From Streptomyces sp. NRRL S-31 (GTDB lineage Bacteria; Actinomycetota; Actinomycetes; Streptomycetales; Streptomycetaceae), in NCBI RefSeq assembly GCF_000718775.1, contig NZ_JOCB01000012.1:1-64000 (forward strand): a stretch of 64,000 bases of DNA, in the 5' to 3' direction. Below are positions 40,789-51,811 of this stretch, piece by piece (the stretch's first letter is position 1; each line of letters starts with the position of its first letter). The position numbers and the translations under genes are program-made. Under the pieces are notes generated by a model. The model saw only the letters and a list, made by a program, of their open reading frames with translations, did no database searches and was not told where the DNA came from.

Positions 40789-41253
40789 ATGCGCAGAGGA
40801 CGTCGGCTCGCGATCGACGTCGGGGACGCCCGGATCGGGGTCGCCTCGTGCGACCCCGACGGGATCCTCGCCACCCCGGTGGAGACGGTCCCCGGGCGGG
40901 ACGTCCCCGCCGCCCACCGCCGGTTGCGTCAACTGGTGGAGGAGTACGAACCGATCGAGGTCGTCGTCGGCCTCCCTCGCTCCCTCAGGGGGGGCGAGGG
41001 CCCGGCCGCGGTCAAGGTCCGCGCGTTCGCCCAGGAACTCGCCCGGGGCATCGGGCCGGTGCCGGTGCGCCTGGTGGACGAGCGGATGACGACCGTGACG
41101 GCCAGTCAGGGGCTGCGCGCCTCCGGCGTGCGGTCGAAGAAGGGCCGCTCGGTCATCGACCAGGCGGCGGCCGTGATCATCCTCCAGCAGGCCCTGGAAT
41201 CCGAACGGGTGTCAGGCAAACCACCCGGTGAGGGCGTCGAAGTGGTCATCTGA
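40789..41253 (+). CDS. ruvX: Putative pre-16S rRNA nuclease / Holliday junction resolvase-like RuvX (YqgF)
   Basis: 154 residues, RNase H-like fold. LAIDVGDARIGVASCDPDG gives the first acidic residue, VVVGLPRSLRGGEG the second element, VRLVDERMTTVTA the third and SVIDQAAAVIILQQAL the final Asp. YqgF processes the 5' end of 16S rRNA in E. coli. The link alaS-ruvX-mltG-aroE is a standard actinobacterial operon. ATG start with AAGGA about 10 nt upstream. Confidence 0.95.
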   Translation: MRRGRRLAIDVGDARIGVASCDPDGILATPVETVPGRDVPAAHRRLRQLVEEYEPIEVVVGLPRSLRGGEGPAAVKVRAFAQELARGIGPVPVRLVDERMTTVTASQGLRASGVRSKKGRSVIDQAAAVIILQQALESERVSGKPPGEGVEVVI

Positions 41254-41375
41254 TCGCGATACGGTAACGTTCCGCGCGATGCGCCGGTGTTCGAACAGCC
41301 GGGGCACAGCAAGAGGCGGAGCGGAAGCGGGCCCACCGGCCGCGTGACCGTCACCCTCGCGGCTCTAGGGGATCG

Positions 41376-43028
41376 ATGACTGAGTATGGCCGGGGCCCAG
41401 GCTCCGAACCGTGGCATCCGGAGGACCCGTTGTACGGGGACGGCGGATGGGGAGGGCAGCAGGCCCAGGAAGGCATGCCGTCCCCCTACGGCGGCCAGTC
41501 GCAGCAGTACCCGCAGACGCCGCAGTACGACGAATTCGGCCGGCCGCAGGGCGGGTACGACGGGCAGCAGCACCCGGACGGTTCCGGCCAGCCGCAGTAC
41601 GACCCGCAGTTCGCCGGCCACGCCCAGCAGCAGTTCCACCAGGGCGGCTGGGACACCACCGGCACCCACGGCCATGTGCCCTACGCCGCCGACCCCGGCG
41701 ACCCGTACGGCCAGCAGGCCGTCGCCTACGGCGGGGAGCAGCCCGACCTCTACGGCACCGAGGACGCCTACCCGCCGCCGGAGCCGCCCGGCCGCAGGCG
41801 CCCCGAGCCCGCCCCGGAGCCGGAGCCGGAGACCGCGCCCGCCGAGGAGGACCACGCCTTCCTCGCAGGGGGTGGCGACGCGGACGACGAGGAGCACGAG
41901 CTCCGCGGCCGGCGCGAGCGGCGCGGCAAGAAGCCCGTCAAGAGCAGGAAGCGGCGCACCGGCTGCGCCTGCATGGTGGTCGTCCTGGTGTTCGGCGGCG
42001 GCCTCGCCGGCGTCGGGTACTTCGGCTACCAGTTCTACCAAAATCGTTTCGGCACGGCTCCGGACTTCGCGGGCGACGGCACCGGCCAGACGGTGACCGT
42101 CGAGATCCCGAAGGGCGCGGGCGGCTGGGAGATCGGCCGCCGCCTGAAGGAGGCCGGGGTCGTCAAGAGCGCCGAGGCGTTCGTCCACGCGCAGACCACG
42201 ACGCCGGGCGGCGACGGCCTCCAGGCCGGCGCGTACCTCCTGAAGAAGGAGATGTCCGCGGCCAGCGCCATCAAGCTGATGATGGACCCGCGCAGCCAGA
42301 ACAACGTGGTGGTGACCCCGGGCGAACGCAACTCGGGCGTCTACGCGGCCATCGACAAGAAGCTGGAACTGTCTTCCGGCACCACCAGGAAGGTCGCGCA
42401 GAAGCAGTACAAGAGCCTGGGCCTGCCGGCCTGGGCGCAGAACGACAGCGACATCATGGACCCGCTGGAGGGCTTCCTCTTCCCGGGCAACTACCCGGCC
42501 GCCAAGGGCATGAAGCCGGACGCCATCCTGAAGCAGATGGTCACCCAGGCCAAGCAGAAGTACGCGGCCTACGGTCTGGACGACAAGGCCAGGGCGCTCG
42601 GCCTGGACAACGCCTTCGAGCTGGTCACGGTCGCGAGCCTGGTCCAGGCCGAGGGCAAGACGCACGAGGACTTCCGCAAGATGGCGGAGGTGGTCTACAA
42701 CCGCCTCAAGCCGACCAACACCGAGACCAACCGGCTGCTCCAGTTCGACTCGACGTACAACTACCTCCTGGGCAAGAGCAACATCCACATCTCCGAGAGA
42801 GAGATCAACAGCAACCCGAGCCCGTACAACACCTACACCCACAAGGGCCTTCCGCCCGGCCCGATCGGCAACCCCGGCGAGGACGCGCTCAAGGCCACGC
42901 TGAACCCGACGCACGACGGCTGGATCTACTTCGTGGCGACCGACGGCACGAGCAACACCGAGTTCGCCAAGACGTACGCGGAATTCCAAGAGCTCAAGGA
43001 CAAGTTCAATGCCACCTCGGGCAACTGA
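41376..43028 (+). CDS. mltG: Endolytic murein transglycosylase MltG (YceG-like)
   Basis: 550 residues. A long cytoplasmic N-terminal region (about 1-190) rich in Gln, Gly, Pro, Tyr and acidic residues is presumably disordered. One transmembrane helix follows (GCACMVVVLVFGGGLAGVGYFGYQFY, about 193-218), then the extracellular YceG domain with VEIPKGAGGWEIGRRLKEAGVV and the conserved Glu in VASLVQAEGKTHEDFRKMAEVVYNRL near 427. MltG cuts nascent glycan chains and sets their length. The N-terminal tail is far longer than that of E. coli MltG (about 340 residues in total). The gene overlaps aroE by 20 bp. Confidence 0.95.
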   Translation: MTEYGRGPGSEPWHPEDPLYGDGGWGGQQAQEGMPSPYGGQSQQYPQTPQYDEFGRPQGGYDGQQHPDGSGQPQYDPQFAGHAQQQFHQGGWDTTGTHGHVPYAADPGDPYGQQAVAYGGEQPDLYGTEDAYPPPEPPGRRRPEPAPEPEPETAPAEEDHAFLAGGGDADDEEHELRGRRERRGKKPVKSRKRRTGCACMVVVLVFGGGLAGVGYFGYQFYQNRFGTAPDFAGDGTGQTVTVEIPKGAGGWEIGRRLKEAGVVKSAEAFVHAQTTTPGGDGLQAGAYLLKKEMSAASAIKLMMDPRSQNNVVVTPGERNSGVYAAIDKKLELSSGTTRKVAQKQYKSLGLPAWAQNDSDIMDPLEGFLFPGNYPAAKGMKPDAILKQMVTQAKQKYAAYGLDDKARALGLDNAFELVTVASLVQAEGKTHEDFRKMAEVVYNRLKPTNTETNRLLQFDSTYNYLLGKSNIHISEREINSNPSPYNTYTHKGLPPGPIGNPGEDALKATLNPTHDGWIYFVATDGTSNTEFAKTYAEFQELKDKFNATSGN

Positions 43029-43848
43029 TGCCCGCCGGGCCGCGGTGCTCGGTTCGCCGATCGCCCACTCCCTCTCCCCGGTGCTGCACCGGGCCGCGTA
43101 CGAGGCGGCCGGGCTCACCGGCTGGTCGTACGACAGCTTCGACGTCGACGAGGCCGCCCTGCCCGGCTTCCTCGACGGGCTCGGGCCCCAGTGGGCGGGT
43201 CTGTCGCTGACCATGCCGCTGAAGCGGGCGGTGATCCCGCTGGTGGACGAGGTCAGCGACACCGCCGCCTCGGTCGACGCGGTCAACACCCTGGTCTTCA
43301 CCGAGGACGGACGCCGTCGGGGCGACAACACCGACATCCCGGGCATGGTGGCCGCCCTGCGCGAACACGGCATCGAACAGGTCGACTCCGCCGCCGTCCT
43401 GGGCGCCGGCGCCACCGCCTCCTCCGCGCTCGCCGCGCTGGCCCGGATCTGCACCGGGGAGGTCGTCGCCTACGTCCGCAGCGAGGCCCGCGCCGCCGAG
43501 ATGCGGCAGTGGGGCGAACGGCTCGGCGTGGAGGTGCGTACGGCGGACTGGGGCGACGCCGCCCGGGCGCTGCACGCCCCGCTGGTGATCGCCACCACGC
43601 CCGCCGGGACGACCGACGCCCTCGCCACCGCCGTACCCGAACGCCCCGCCACCCTGTTCGACGTGCTCTACGACCCGTGGCCCACCGAGCTGGCGGCCCG
43701 CTGGTCCATGTTCGGCGGTGCCGTGGTCAGCGGTCTCGACCTGCTGGTGCACCAGGCCGTGCTCCAGTTCGAGCAGATGACCGGGCGGGTCCCCGGGCCG
43801 GTGGACGCCATGCGCCACGCCGGGGAGAAGGCGCTCGCGGCCCGCTGA
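43009..43848 (+). CDS. aroE: Shikimate dehydrogenase
   Basis: 279 residues. Substrate-binding start AVLGSPIAHSLSPVLHRAAY, catalytic Lys in LTMPLKRAVIPLVDE, Asn in DAVNTLVFTEDG and Asp in RGDNTDIPGM. The nucleotide domain has VLGAGATASSALAALA, and the C-terminus FGGAVVSGLDLLVHQAVLQFEQMTG is typical. It reduces 3-dehydroshikimate to shikimate, usually with NADPH. The ATG at 43009 lies 20 bp inside mltG with AAGGA upstream. It heads the shikimate block, though a 164-bp gap separates it from aroC. Confidence 0.95.
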   Translation: MPPRATDARRAAVLGSPIAHSLSPVLHRAAYEAAGLTGWSYDSFDVDEAALPGFLDGLGPQWAGLSLTMPLKRAVIPLVDEVSDTAASVDAVNTLVFTEDGRRRGDNTDIPGMVAALREHGIEQVDSAAVLGAGATASSALAALARICTGEVVAYVRSEARAAEMRQWGERLGVEVRTADWGDAARALHAPLVIATTPAGTTDALATAVPERPATLFDVLYDPWPTELAARWSMFGGAVVSGLDLLVHQAVLQFEQMTGRVPGPVDAMRHAGEKALAAR

Positions 43849-43917
43849 CGCCCCGCGGCCGTCCGCTTGCTGGACCGGCGGCCTGACCTCCCCGCCGGAC
43901 GTGGGAGGATCGGAGGT

Positions 43918-43949
43918 GGCGTAACCGGGGTCGCGCACCCGGTGACGCC
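43918..43949 (+). terminator. Hairpin between aroE and aroC
   Basis: Outer arms GGCGT (43918-43922) and ACGCC (43945-43949) enclose a CCGGG/CCCGG stem. It could be a terminator for the alaS-to-aroE operon or a structured start of the aroC leader. Confidence 0.45.
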
Positions 43950-44012
43950 GTCGCCGCGCGCGAGGACGCGCGTACGCAGGGCAGTACCGGGCGCGAGCAC
44001 TGAGGAGCATCG

Positions 44013-46800
<2,788 letters not shown>

Positions 46801-46869
46801 GACCCCGGCCGCTCCGTCCGCCCGGTTCCCGGCCCCGGCCGGGCACTTGGGCCCGCCCCCGGCCGTTTC

Positions 46870-46902
46870 ACCGAACGACGGCCGGGGACGGTACCGTTCG
46901 GT
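46870..46902 (+). promoter_or_regulatory. Inverted repeat between aroB and the P-loop gene
   Basis: ACCGAACG (46870-46877) and CGTTCGGT (46895-46902) are exact inverted copies spaced by 17 bp. It could be an operator or a weak terminator stem; the sequence alone does not decide. Confidence 0.35.
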
Positions 46903-46966
46903 AGGCGGCGAGGGCGTGCCCCCGCCGCCTACAGCAGAGTGCCTGTACGAGACGGAGTGGCAACGG

Positions 46967-47899
46967 ATGCAGCACGCAGTGGGGTCTCCGCTGCCGCCGC
47001 CCCACCAGCCGGGGCAGGGACCGCATGCCGGCTGGGCGACGGCCGCACACCAGCCGGGCCCGCACCCGGCGGCCTCCCAGGGACCCGCCCCCGTTCCGCC
47101 GCCACCGGGCTTCCCGGCCTCGGCGGGCCCCGTGCCGCCGGCCCCGCAGCAGCCCCCGGCCCCGTCCGGTCCGGTCCCGCACCCGCAGCAGTCCCCGGTT
47201 CCGTCCGGTCCGGTGCCGCAGCCGCAGCACCGTCCCGGCCCGGCGGCCGCCGATACCACCGGGCACGTGCCGCTGCCACCCGGCGCTCCGGTCGGCGCAC
47301 CCGCGGCACCGCCCGCCGCGGTCACGGTCGCGGACCCGGCGGCCACCCCCCTCGCCGTCCTCCTCATCGGCCCGGCCGGCGCGGGCAAGACCAGCGTCGC
47401 CAAGTACTGGGCCGACCGCCGCCGGGTCCCCACGGCCCACATCAGCCTGGACGACGTCCGCGAATGGGTCCGCTCCGGCTTCGCCGACCCCCAGTCCGGC
47501 TGGAACGACCACTCCGAGGCCCAGTACCGGCTGGCCCGCCGCACCTGCGGGTTCGCCGCACGGAACTTCCTGGCCAACGGCATCTCCTGCATCCTGGACG
47601 ACGCCGTCTTCCCGGACCGCCCGGTCGTCGGCCTCGGCGGCTGGAAGCGCCATGTGGGCCCCGGCCTGCTGCCGGTGGTCCTGCTCCCCGGCCTGGACGT
47701 CGTCCTGGAGCGCAACGCCGAACGCACCGGCAACCGCCGCCTCACCGACGAGGAGGTGGCCCGCATCCACGGCCGCATGGCCGGCTGGTACGGCTCGGGC
47801 CTGCCGATCATCGACAACTCCCAGCTGGACGTCCCCGGCACGGCGAGGGTCCTGGACGAGGTCCTGGCCAGGGCCATGGCGAGCCCCCCGAACTGGTGA
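46967..47899 (+). CDS. P-loop NTPase with proline-rich N-terminus (AAA/kinase-like ATP-binding protein)
   Basis: 310 residues. The first 120 or so are a Pro/Gly/Gln-rich disordered region (PHQPGQGPHAG, PPPPGFPASAGP, repeated PSGPVPxPQ units). Then comes a compact domain with Walker A LLIGPAGAGKTSVAKYWA, HISLDDVREWVRSGF, a kinase-like ISCILDDAVFPDR segment and a C-terminal RMAGWYGSGLPIIDNSQ. The fold resembles small nucleotide or adenylylsulfate kinases (AAA_33-like), so a phosphotransferase role is possible; the substrate is unknown. ATG at 46967 chosen for MQHAVGSP and an upstream CGGAG; an ATG at 46847 would add 40 residues. Followed by the M24 gene after 106 bp. Confidence 0.78.
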   Translation: MQHAVGSPLPPPHQPGQGPHAGWATAAHQPGPHPAASQGPAPVPPPPGFPASAGPVPPAPQQPPAPSGPVPHPQQSPVPSGPVPQPQHRPGPAAADTTGHVPLPPGAPVGAPAAPPAAVTVADPAATPLAVLLIGPAGAGKTSVAKYWADRRRVPTAHISLDDVREWVRSGFADPQSGWNDHSEAQYRLARRTCGFAARNFLANGISCILDDAVFPDRPVVGLGGWKRHVGPGLLPVVLLPGLDVVLERNAERTGNRRLTDEEVARIHGRMAGWYGSGLPIIDNSQLDVPGTARVLDEVLARAMASPPNW

Positions 47900-48005
47900 G
47901 CGGGGAAGCCGGTCCGGGGCCGCGCCCGACGCCGCACCCCGCCCGGAAACCCCACTCGGCCCTCCCCGATCGGCACAAATCGCCCAGAACTCCTACGCTC
48001 ATCTC

Positions 48006-49112
48006 ATGTCAGAGGTGTACGCGAACCGCCGATCCCGGCTGAGGGACCACATCAACGCGGCCGGCACCGCGGCAGCGCTCGTCACCCGCCCGGCCAACGT
48101 CCGCTACCTCGCCGCCGCGTCCCCGCAGGGCTCCGTCCTGCTGCTCGGCAGGGGGGAGGACATCCTGGTGTGCGCCGGCCCGCCGGACGACCGCCCCTGC
48201 GAAGGCAGGCCGGACGAGAGTGTGCGCCTGCACATCCTCCCGGTGAACGGCGGTGACACCGCCGTCGCCGCGGCCGGCCTCGCCGTGGCCCAGGAGGCCG
48301 ACTCGCTGGCGGTCGAGGAACACCACCTCACCGTGGCCCGGCACAGAGCCCTCGCCGCCGTCGCCCCGCGGCTCCGCCTCGCCGACCTCGGCGGAGCCGT
48401 CGAGCAGCTGAGGGTGGTCAAGGACGAGGAGGAGATCTCCTGCCTGCGCATCGGCGCGGAGATCGCCGACCAGGCGCTCGGCGAGCTGCTGGAGTCCATC
48501 CTGGTCGGCCGCACCGAACGGCACCTCGCGCTGGAGCTGGAGCGGCGCCTGGTGGACCACGGTGCCGACGGCCCGGCCTTCCCCACCTCGGTCGCCACCG
48601 GACCGCACGCCGGTCTGCGCGGCCACCGCCCCACCGACCGGCGCGTGGAGGAGGGGGACTTCCTCTCCGTCTGCCTCGGCGCCACCTACCGCGGCTACCG
48701 CTGCGAGATCGGCCGCACCTTCGTCATCGGCACCTCGCCCGCCGACTGGCAGATCGACCTGTACGAGCTGGTCTTCGCCGCCCAGCGGGCCGGCCGGGAG
48801 TTCCTCGCGCCCGGCGCCGCCTACCGCGACGTGGACCGCGCGGCACGGCAGGTACTGGACTCGGCGGGCTATGCGGAAGCCCTGCCACCGCTGACCGGAC
48901 ACGGTGTCGGACTCGAAATCGACGAGGACCCGCAGTTGGCGCCCGCAGCCATGGGTAAACTGGACGCTTGCGTGCCGGTCACCGTCGAACCGGGGGTCCA
49001 CCTCCCGGGACGGGGCGGTGTCCGGATCGATGACACGCTCGTCGTACGCCCCGAGGCGGACGGCGGACCCGAGCTACTCACCATCACGACCAAGGAGCTG
49101 CTCGCGCTGTAG
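48006..49112 (+). CDS. M24 (aminopeptidase P / prolidase-like) family protein with altered metal ligands
   Basis: 368 residues: an N-terminal creatinase-like domain (about 1-130) and a pita-bread M24 domain. Aligned by eye to bacterial M24 peptidases, the five metal ligand positions read Cys ([10 protein letters not shown], usually Asp), Glu (YRCEIGRTF, usually Asp), His ([11 protein letters not shown], kept), Glu ([11 protein letters not shown], kept) and Asp (RIDDTLVV, usually Glu). Thus only two of five are canonical. It is usually annotated Xaa-Pro aminopeptidase or PepQ, but may not be a peptidase. The ATG at 48006 has no ribosome binding site; TACGCT at 47994-47999 ends 6 nt before it, suggesting a leaderless mRNA. 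It sits just before efp, as in other actinomycetes. Confidence 0.85.
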   Translation: MSEVYANRRSRLRDHINAAGTAAALVTRPANVRYLAAASPQGSVLLLGRGEDILVCAGPPDDRPCEGRPDESVRLHILPVNGGDTAVAAAGLAVAQEADSLAVEEHHLTVARHRALAAVAPRLRLADLGGAVEQLRVVKDEEEISCLRIGAEIADQALGELLESILVGRTERHLALELERRLVDHGADGPAFPTSVATGPHAGLRGHRPTDRRVEEGDFLSVCLGATYRGYRCEIGRTFVIGTSPADWQIDLYELVFAAQRAGREFLAPGAAYRDVDRAARQVLDSAGYAEALPPLTGHGVGLEIDEDPQLAPAAMGKLDACVPVTVEPGVHLPGRGGVRIDDTLVVRPEADGGPELLTITTKELLAL

Positions 49113-49156
49113 CGCGTGACCCGGGGTCGTACGTCAGTCCAGGAGATTCCGCAACC

Positions 49157-49723
49157 GTGGCTTCCACGAACGACCTCAAGAACGGCATGGTGCTCAAGCT
49201 CGAAGGCGGCCAGCTCTGGTCCGTCGTCGAGTTCCAGCACGTCAAGCCCGGCAAGGGCCCGGCCTTCGTGCGCACCAAGCTCAAGAACGTGCTCTCCGGC
49301 AAGGTCGTCGACAAGACCTTCAACGCCGGCGTCAAGGTCGAGACGGCCACTGTCGACAAGCGCGACATGCAGTTCTCGTACATGGACGGCGACTACTTCG
49401 TCTTCATGGACATGGAGACCTACGACCAGCTCATGGTCGACCGCAAGGCCGTCGGCGACGCCGCCAACTTCCTCATCGAGGGCTTCACGGCGACCGTGGC
49501 CCAGCACGAGGGCGAGGTGCTCTTCGTCGAGCTGCCGGCCGCCGTCGAGCTGGTCATCCAGGAGACCGAGCCGGGCGTCCAGGGCGACCGCTCCACCGGT
49601 GGCACCAAGCCCGCCACCCTGGAGACCGGCCACCAGATCCAGGTCCCGCTCTTCATCACCACCGGTGAGAAGATCAAGGTCGACACCCGTACCAGCGACT
49701 ACCTCGGCCGGGTGAACAGCTAA
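49157..49723 (+). CDS. efp: Elongation factor P
   Basis: 188 residues, three-domain tRNA mimic. [37 protein letters not shown] is the N-terminal KOW-like domain; the tip loop KPGKGPAF holds the Lys near residue 32 that contacts the P-site tRNA. No epmA-like or rhamnosylation gene is seen nearby, and the PGKGP loop resembles actinobacterial EF-P that works with an unmodified Lys. It relieves stalling at polyproline, relevant to the proline-rich proteins here. GTG start with AGGAGA. nusB begins 2 nt past the stop. Confidence 0.96.
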   Translation: MASTNDLKNGMVLKLEGGQLWSVVEFQHVKPGKGPAFVRTKLKNVLSGKVVDKTFNAGVKVETATVDKRDMQFSYMDGDYFVFMDMETYDQLMVDRKAVGDAANFLIEGFTATVAQHEGEVLFVELPAAVELVIQETEPGVQGDRSTGGTKPATLETGHQIQVPLFITTGEKIKVDTRTSDYLGRVNS

Positions 49724-49725
49724 CC

Positions 49726-50154
49726 GTGGCCGCCCGCAACACGGCCCGCAAGCGCGCCTTCCAGATCCTCTTCGAGGGCGACCAGCGCGGCGCCGACGTC
49801 CTGACGGTCCTCGCGGACTGGATCCGGCTGTCCCGGTCCGACACCCGGCAGCCGCCGGTCAGTGAGTACACGATGCAGCTGGTCGAGGGCTACGCGGAGC
49901 ACGCGCGGCGCATCGACGAGCTGATCGCCCAGTACGCCGTGGGGTGGACCCTCGACCGCATGCCGGTCGTCGACCGCAACATCCTGCGGCTGGGCGCGTA
50001 CGAGCTGATCTGGGTCGACGAGACCCCGGACGCCGTCGTCCTGGACGAGATGGTGCAGCTGGCGAAGGAGTTCTCGACCGACGAGTCTCCCTCCTTCGTC
50101 AACGGCCTGCTGGGCCGGCTCAAGGAGCTGAAGCCGACGCTGCGGCGAGGCTAA
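49726..50154 (+). CDS. nusB: Transcription antitermination factor NusB
   Basis: 142 residues, all-helical. ARKRAFQILFEGDQRGADV near the start, VDRNILRLGAYELIWVDETPDAVVLDEMVQLAKEFSTDESPSFVNGLLGRL near the end, the standard NusB signature. It binds boxA RNA with S10 and takes part in rRNA antitermination. GTG start two bases after the efp stop. Unlike many relatives the next gene is not on the same strand: bldD converges on it. Confidence 0.96.
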   Translation: MAARNTARKRAFQILFEGDQRGADVLTVLADWIRLSRSDTRQPPVSEYTMQLVEGYAEHARRIDELIAQYAVGWTLDRMPVVDRNILRLGAYELIWVDETPDAVVLDEMVQLAKEFSTDESPSFVNGLLGRLKELKPTLRRG

Positions 50155-50244
50155 CCGCCGGAGGGCGGGGTCAGCCGCCGGAGACAGAGGGGCGCCGTGG
50201 GACTGCGGCGGCAGGGCGGGCGAGGGTTGTCCGTGCCGGCCGCG

Positions 50245-50262
50245 TGGTTCCCCGCGCCCCTT
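50245..50262. repeat. Possible remnant of a common Streptomyces intergenic repeat
   Basis: The string TGGTTCCCCGCGCCCCTT in the gap after nusB resembles a sequence that I remember as scattered through Streptomyces intergenic regions. Its usual partner arm is not present, so this would be a truncated copy. This rests on memory only. Confidence 0.3.
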
Positions 50263-50314
50263 CGGCGTTCGCGCCCCCGGATGCCGGGAAGCGGCGCGAA
50301 GCCGTCATACGAAA

Positions 50315-50358
50315 CCGCCGGGGTGGCCGGAACCGTGAAGTTCCGGCCACCCCGGCGG
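50315..50358. terminator. Bidirectional terminator between nusB and bldD
   Basis: Perfect 19-bp stem, arms 50315-50333 and 50340-50358, loop 6 nt. It is 28 nt past the bldD stop and ends the convergent nusB transcript too. Confidence 0.9.
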
Positions 50359-50386
50359 CACGTTTCTGCTGAATCCGGGGAGAGGG

Positions 50387-50890
50387 TTACGCCTCTTCGT
50401 GCGTGGCGACCGCGCGGCGCGCGTCCGCGTCCAGCACGCCCCAGCTGATCAGCTGCTCGGTCAGGACCGACGGCGACTGGTCGTAGATGACGGCGAGTGT
50501 GCGCAGGTCGTCCTGGCGGATCGAGAGCACCTTGCCGTTGTAGTCACCGCGCTGGGACTGGATCGTCGCCGCGTAGCGCTGGAGGGGGCCCGCCTTCTCG
50601 GCCGGCACCGTGGCCAGCCGCTCCAGGTCCAGGACCAGCTTCGGCGGCGGCTCGGCGGCGCCGCCCGGCGTGGTGCCCGGCAGGAGCTCCTGCACCGGAA
50701 CGCCATAGAAATCGGCCAGCTCGGCCAGGCGCTGCACGGTCACGGCACGGTCGCCGCGCTCGTACGAACCGACCACCACGGCCTTCCAGCGCCCCTGGGA
50801 CTTCTCCTCGACACCGTGGAGGGAAAGGCCCTGCTGGGTGCGGATGGCCCGGAGCTTGGCCCCGAGCTGTTTGGCGTATTCGCTGGACAT
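50387..50890 (-). CDS. bldD: Developmental master regulator BldD
   Basis: 167 residues. N-terminal XRE-type helix-turn-helix (YAKQLGAKLRAIRTQQGLSLHGVEEKSQGRWKAVVVGSYERGDR, about 5-48), a short linker, and a C-terminal domain with the bipartite c-di-GMP signature RGDYNGKVLSIRQDD (RGD-x8-RQDD) near 114-128. With tetrameric c-di-GMP bound, BldD dimerises and represses sporulation genes during vegetative growth. The promoter contains two BldD boxes, so it is autoregulated. Start ATG at 50890 with GGGGAG upstream. Divergent from pyrR, convergent with nusB. Presence of this motif is strong evidence for a sporulating actinomycete. Confidence 0.97.
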   Translation of the reverse strand: MSSEYAKQLGAKLRAIRTQQGLSLHGVEEKSQGRWKAVVVGSYERGDRAVTVQRLAELADFYGVPVQELLPGTTPGGAAEPPPKLVLDLERLATVPAEKAGPLQRYAATIQSQRGDYNGKVLSIRQDDLRTLAVIYDQSPSVLTEQLISWGVLDADARRAVATHEEA

Positions 50891-50945
50891 ATGGCTCCCC
50901 GGACACTGTGTCGACGCGGCCGGCTGATTTCCCGCCGCGCGGCTG

Positions 50946-50988
50946 GTAACTCACTGTGAGGTTACGCAGCGTGACTCTCATGCGTCAA
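50946..50988 (-). promoter_or_regulatory. bldD promoter with two BldD boxes
   Basis: On the minus strand: -35 TTGACG (50988-50983), 18-bp spacer, -10 TAACCT (50964-50959). GTCACGCTGCGTAAC (50975-50961) matches the published BldD consensus NTNACNC(A/T)GNGTNAN at every fixed position. The adjacent CTCACAGTGAGTTAC (50960-50946) matches all but one. The boxes cover the -10 and the start point, so BldD bound there would block its own transcription. Confidence 0.85.
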
Positions 50989-51106
50989 GCCGAATGGTCC
51001 ACACCGATGCTTCCGTGGTAGTGACCGTCCATTAGGCCATGGGGGTGACAGAGAGCCCCTCGTCGACCTGCTACGGTGGATGGCGCAATTCCGACGTCCT
51101 TTAAGG

Positions 51107-51132
51107 TCCGTCCCGTGAGGCGGAGAAGGAGG
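51107..51132 (+). promoter_or_regulatory. Putative PyrR-binding RNA loop at the pyrR ribosome binding site
   Basis: TCCG (51107-51110) pairs with CGGA (51121-51124), presenting a loop that with its closing bases reads GTCCCGTGAGGC (51110-51121), which fits the PyrR-binding consensus ARUCCNGNGAGGYU at nearly all positions. The Shine-Dalgarno AAGGAGG (51126-51132) follows directly. No terminator stem lies before pyrR, so translational repression, as described for mycobacterial pyrR, is the likely mode. Confidence 0.7.
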
Positions 51133-51142
51133 TCCGTTTCTT

Positions 51143-51721
51143 ATGGACAAGCACACCACGCCTGCACATCCGCAAGCGTCCGATGCGCGGCCCGTCCTCG
51201 AGGGCCCCGACATCGCGCGGGTACTGACCCGCATCGCCCACGAGGTGGTCGAGCGCGCCAAGGGCGCCGACGACGTGGTGCTCCTCGGCATCCCGACCCG
51301 GGGCGTCTTCCTCGCCCGGCGGCTCGCCGTGAAGCTGGCGCAGATCACCGACCGCACGATCCCGGTCGGCTCGCTCGACATCACCATGTACCGCGACGAC
51401 CTCCGCATGCACCCGCCGCGTGCGCTGGCCCGCACCGAGATCCCCGGTGACGGCATCGACGGCAAGCTGGTCGTCCTCGTCGACGACGTGCTCTTCTCCG
51501 GCCGTACCATCCGGGCCGCCCTGGACGCCCTGAACGACATCGGGCGCCCGCGCGCGGTGCAGCTGGCGGTCCTGGTCGACCGCGGCCACCGCGAACTGCC
51601 CATCCGAGCCGACTACGTCGGCAAGAACCTCCCCACGTCGTTGCGGGAGACGGTCAAGGTCCAGCTCGCCGAGGAGGACGGTCGCGACACCGTGCTGCTC
51701 GGTGTGAAGACCGGCCAGTAG
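51143..51721 (+). CDS. pyrR: Bifunctional pyr operon regulator / uracil phosphoribosyltransferase PyrR
   Basis: 192 residues. After a 15-residue leader, [37 protein letters not shown] and the PRPP loop [21 protein letters not shown] identify PyrR. It binds pyr mRNA when UMP is high and represses pyrimidine genes; it also has weak uracil phosphoribosyltransferase activity. It is the first gene of the operon, and its own ribosome binding site lies next to a PyrR-type RNA loop. Start ATG at 51143. A TACGGT hexamer at 51072-51077 is a possible -10. Divergent from bldD. Confidence 0.96.
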   Translation: MDKHTTPAHPQASDARPVLEGPDIARVLTRIAHEVVERAKGADDVVLLGIPTRGVFLARRLAVKLAQITDRTIPVGSLDITMYRDDLRMHPPRALARTEIPGDGIDGKLVVLVDDVLFSGRTIRAALDALNDIGRPRAVQLAVLVDRGHRELPIRADYVGKNLPTSLRETVKVQLAEEDGRDTVLLGVKTGQ

Positions 51722-51811
51722 CGAATCAGGCGCAGGGCGGCCCCGGCATGCCCACACGCGCCCCGCTTCGCCCCAATTCTCCCGTTTGAACTGCCTTACG
51801 GAGCCTGACAG

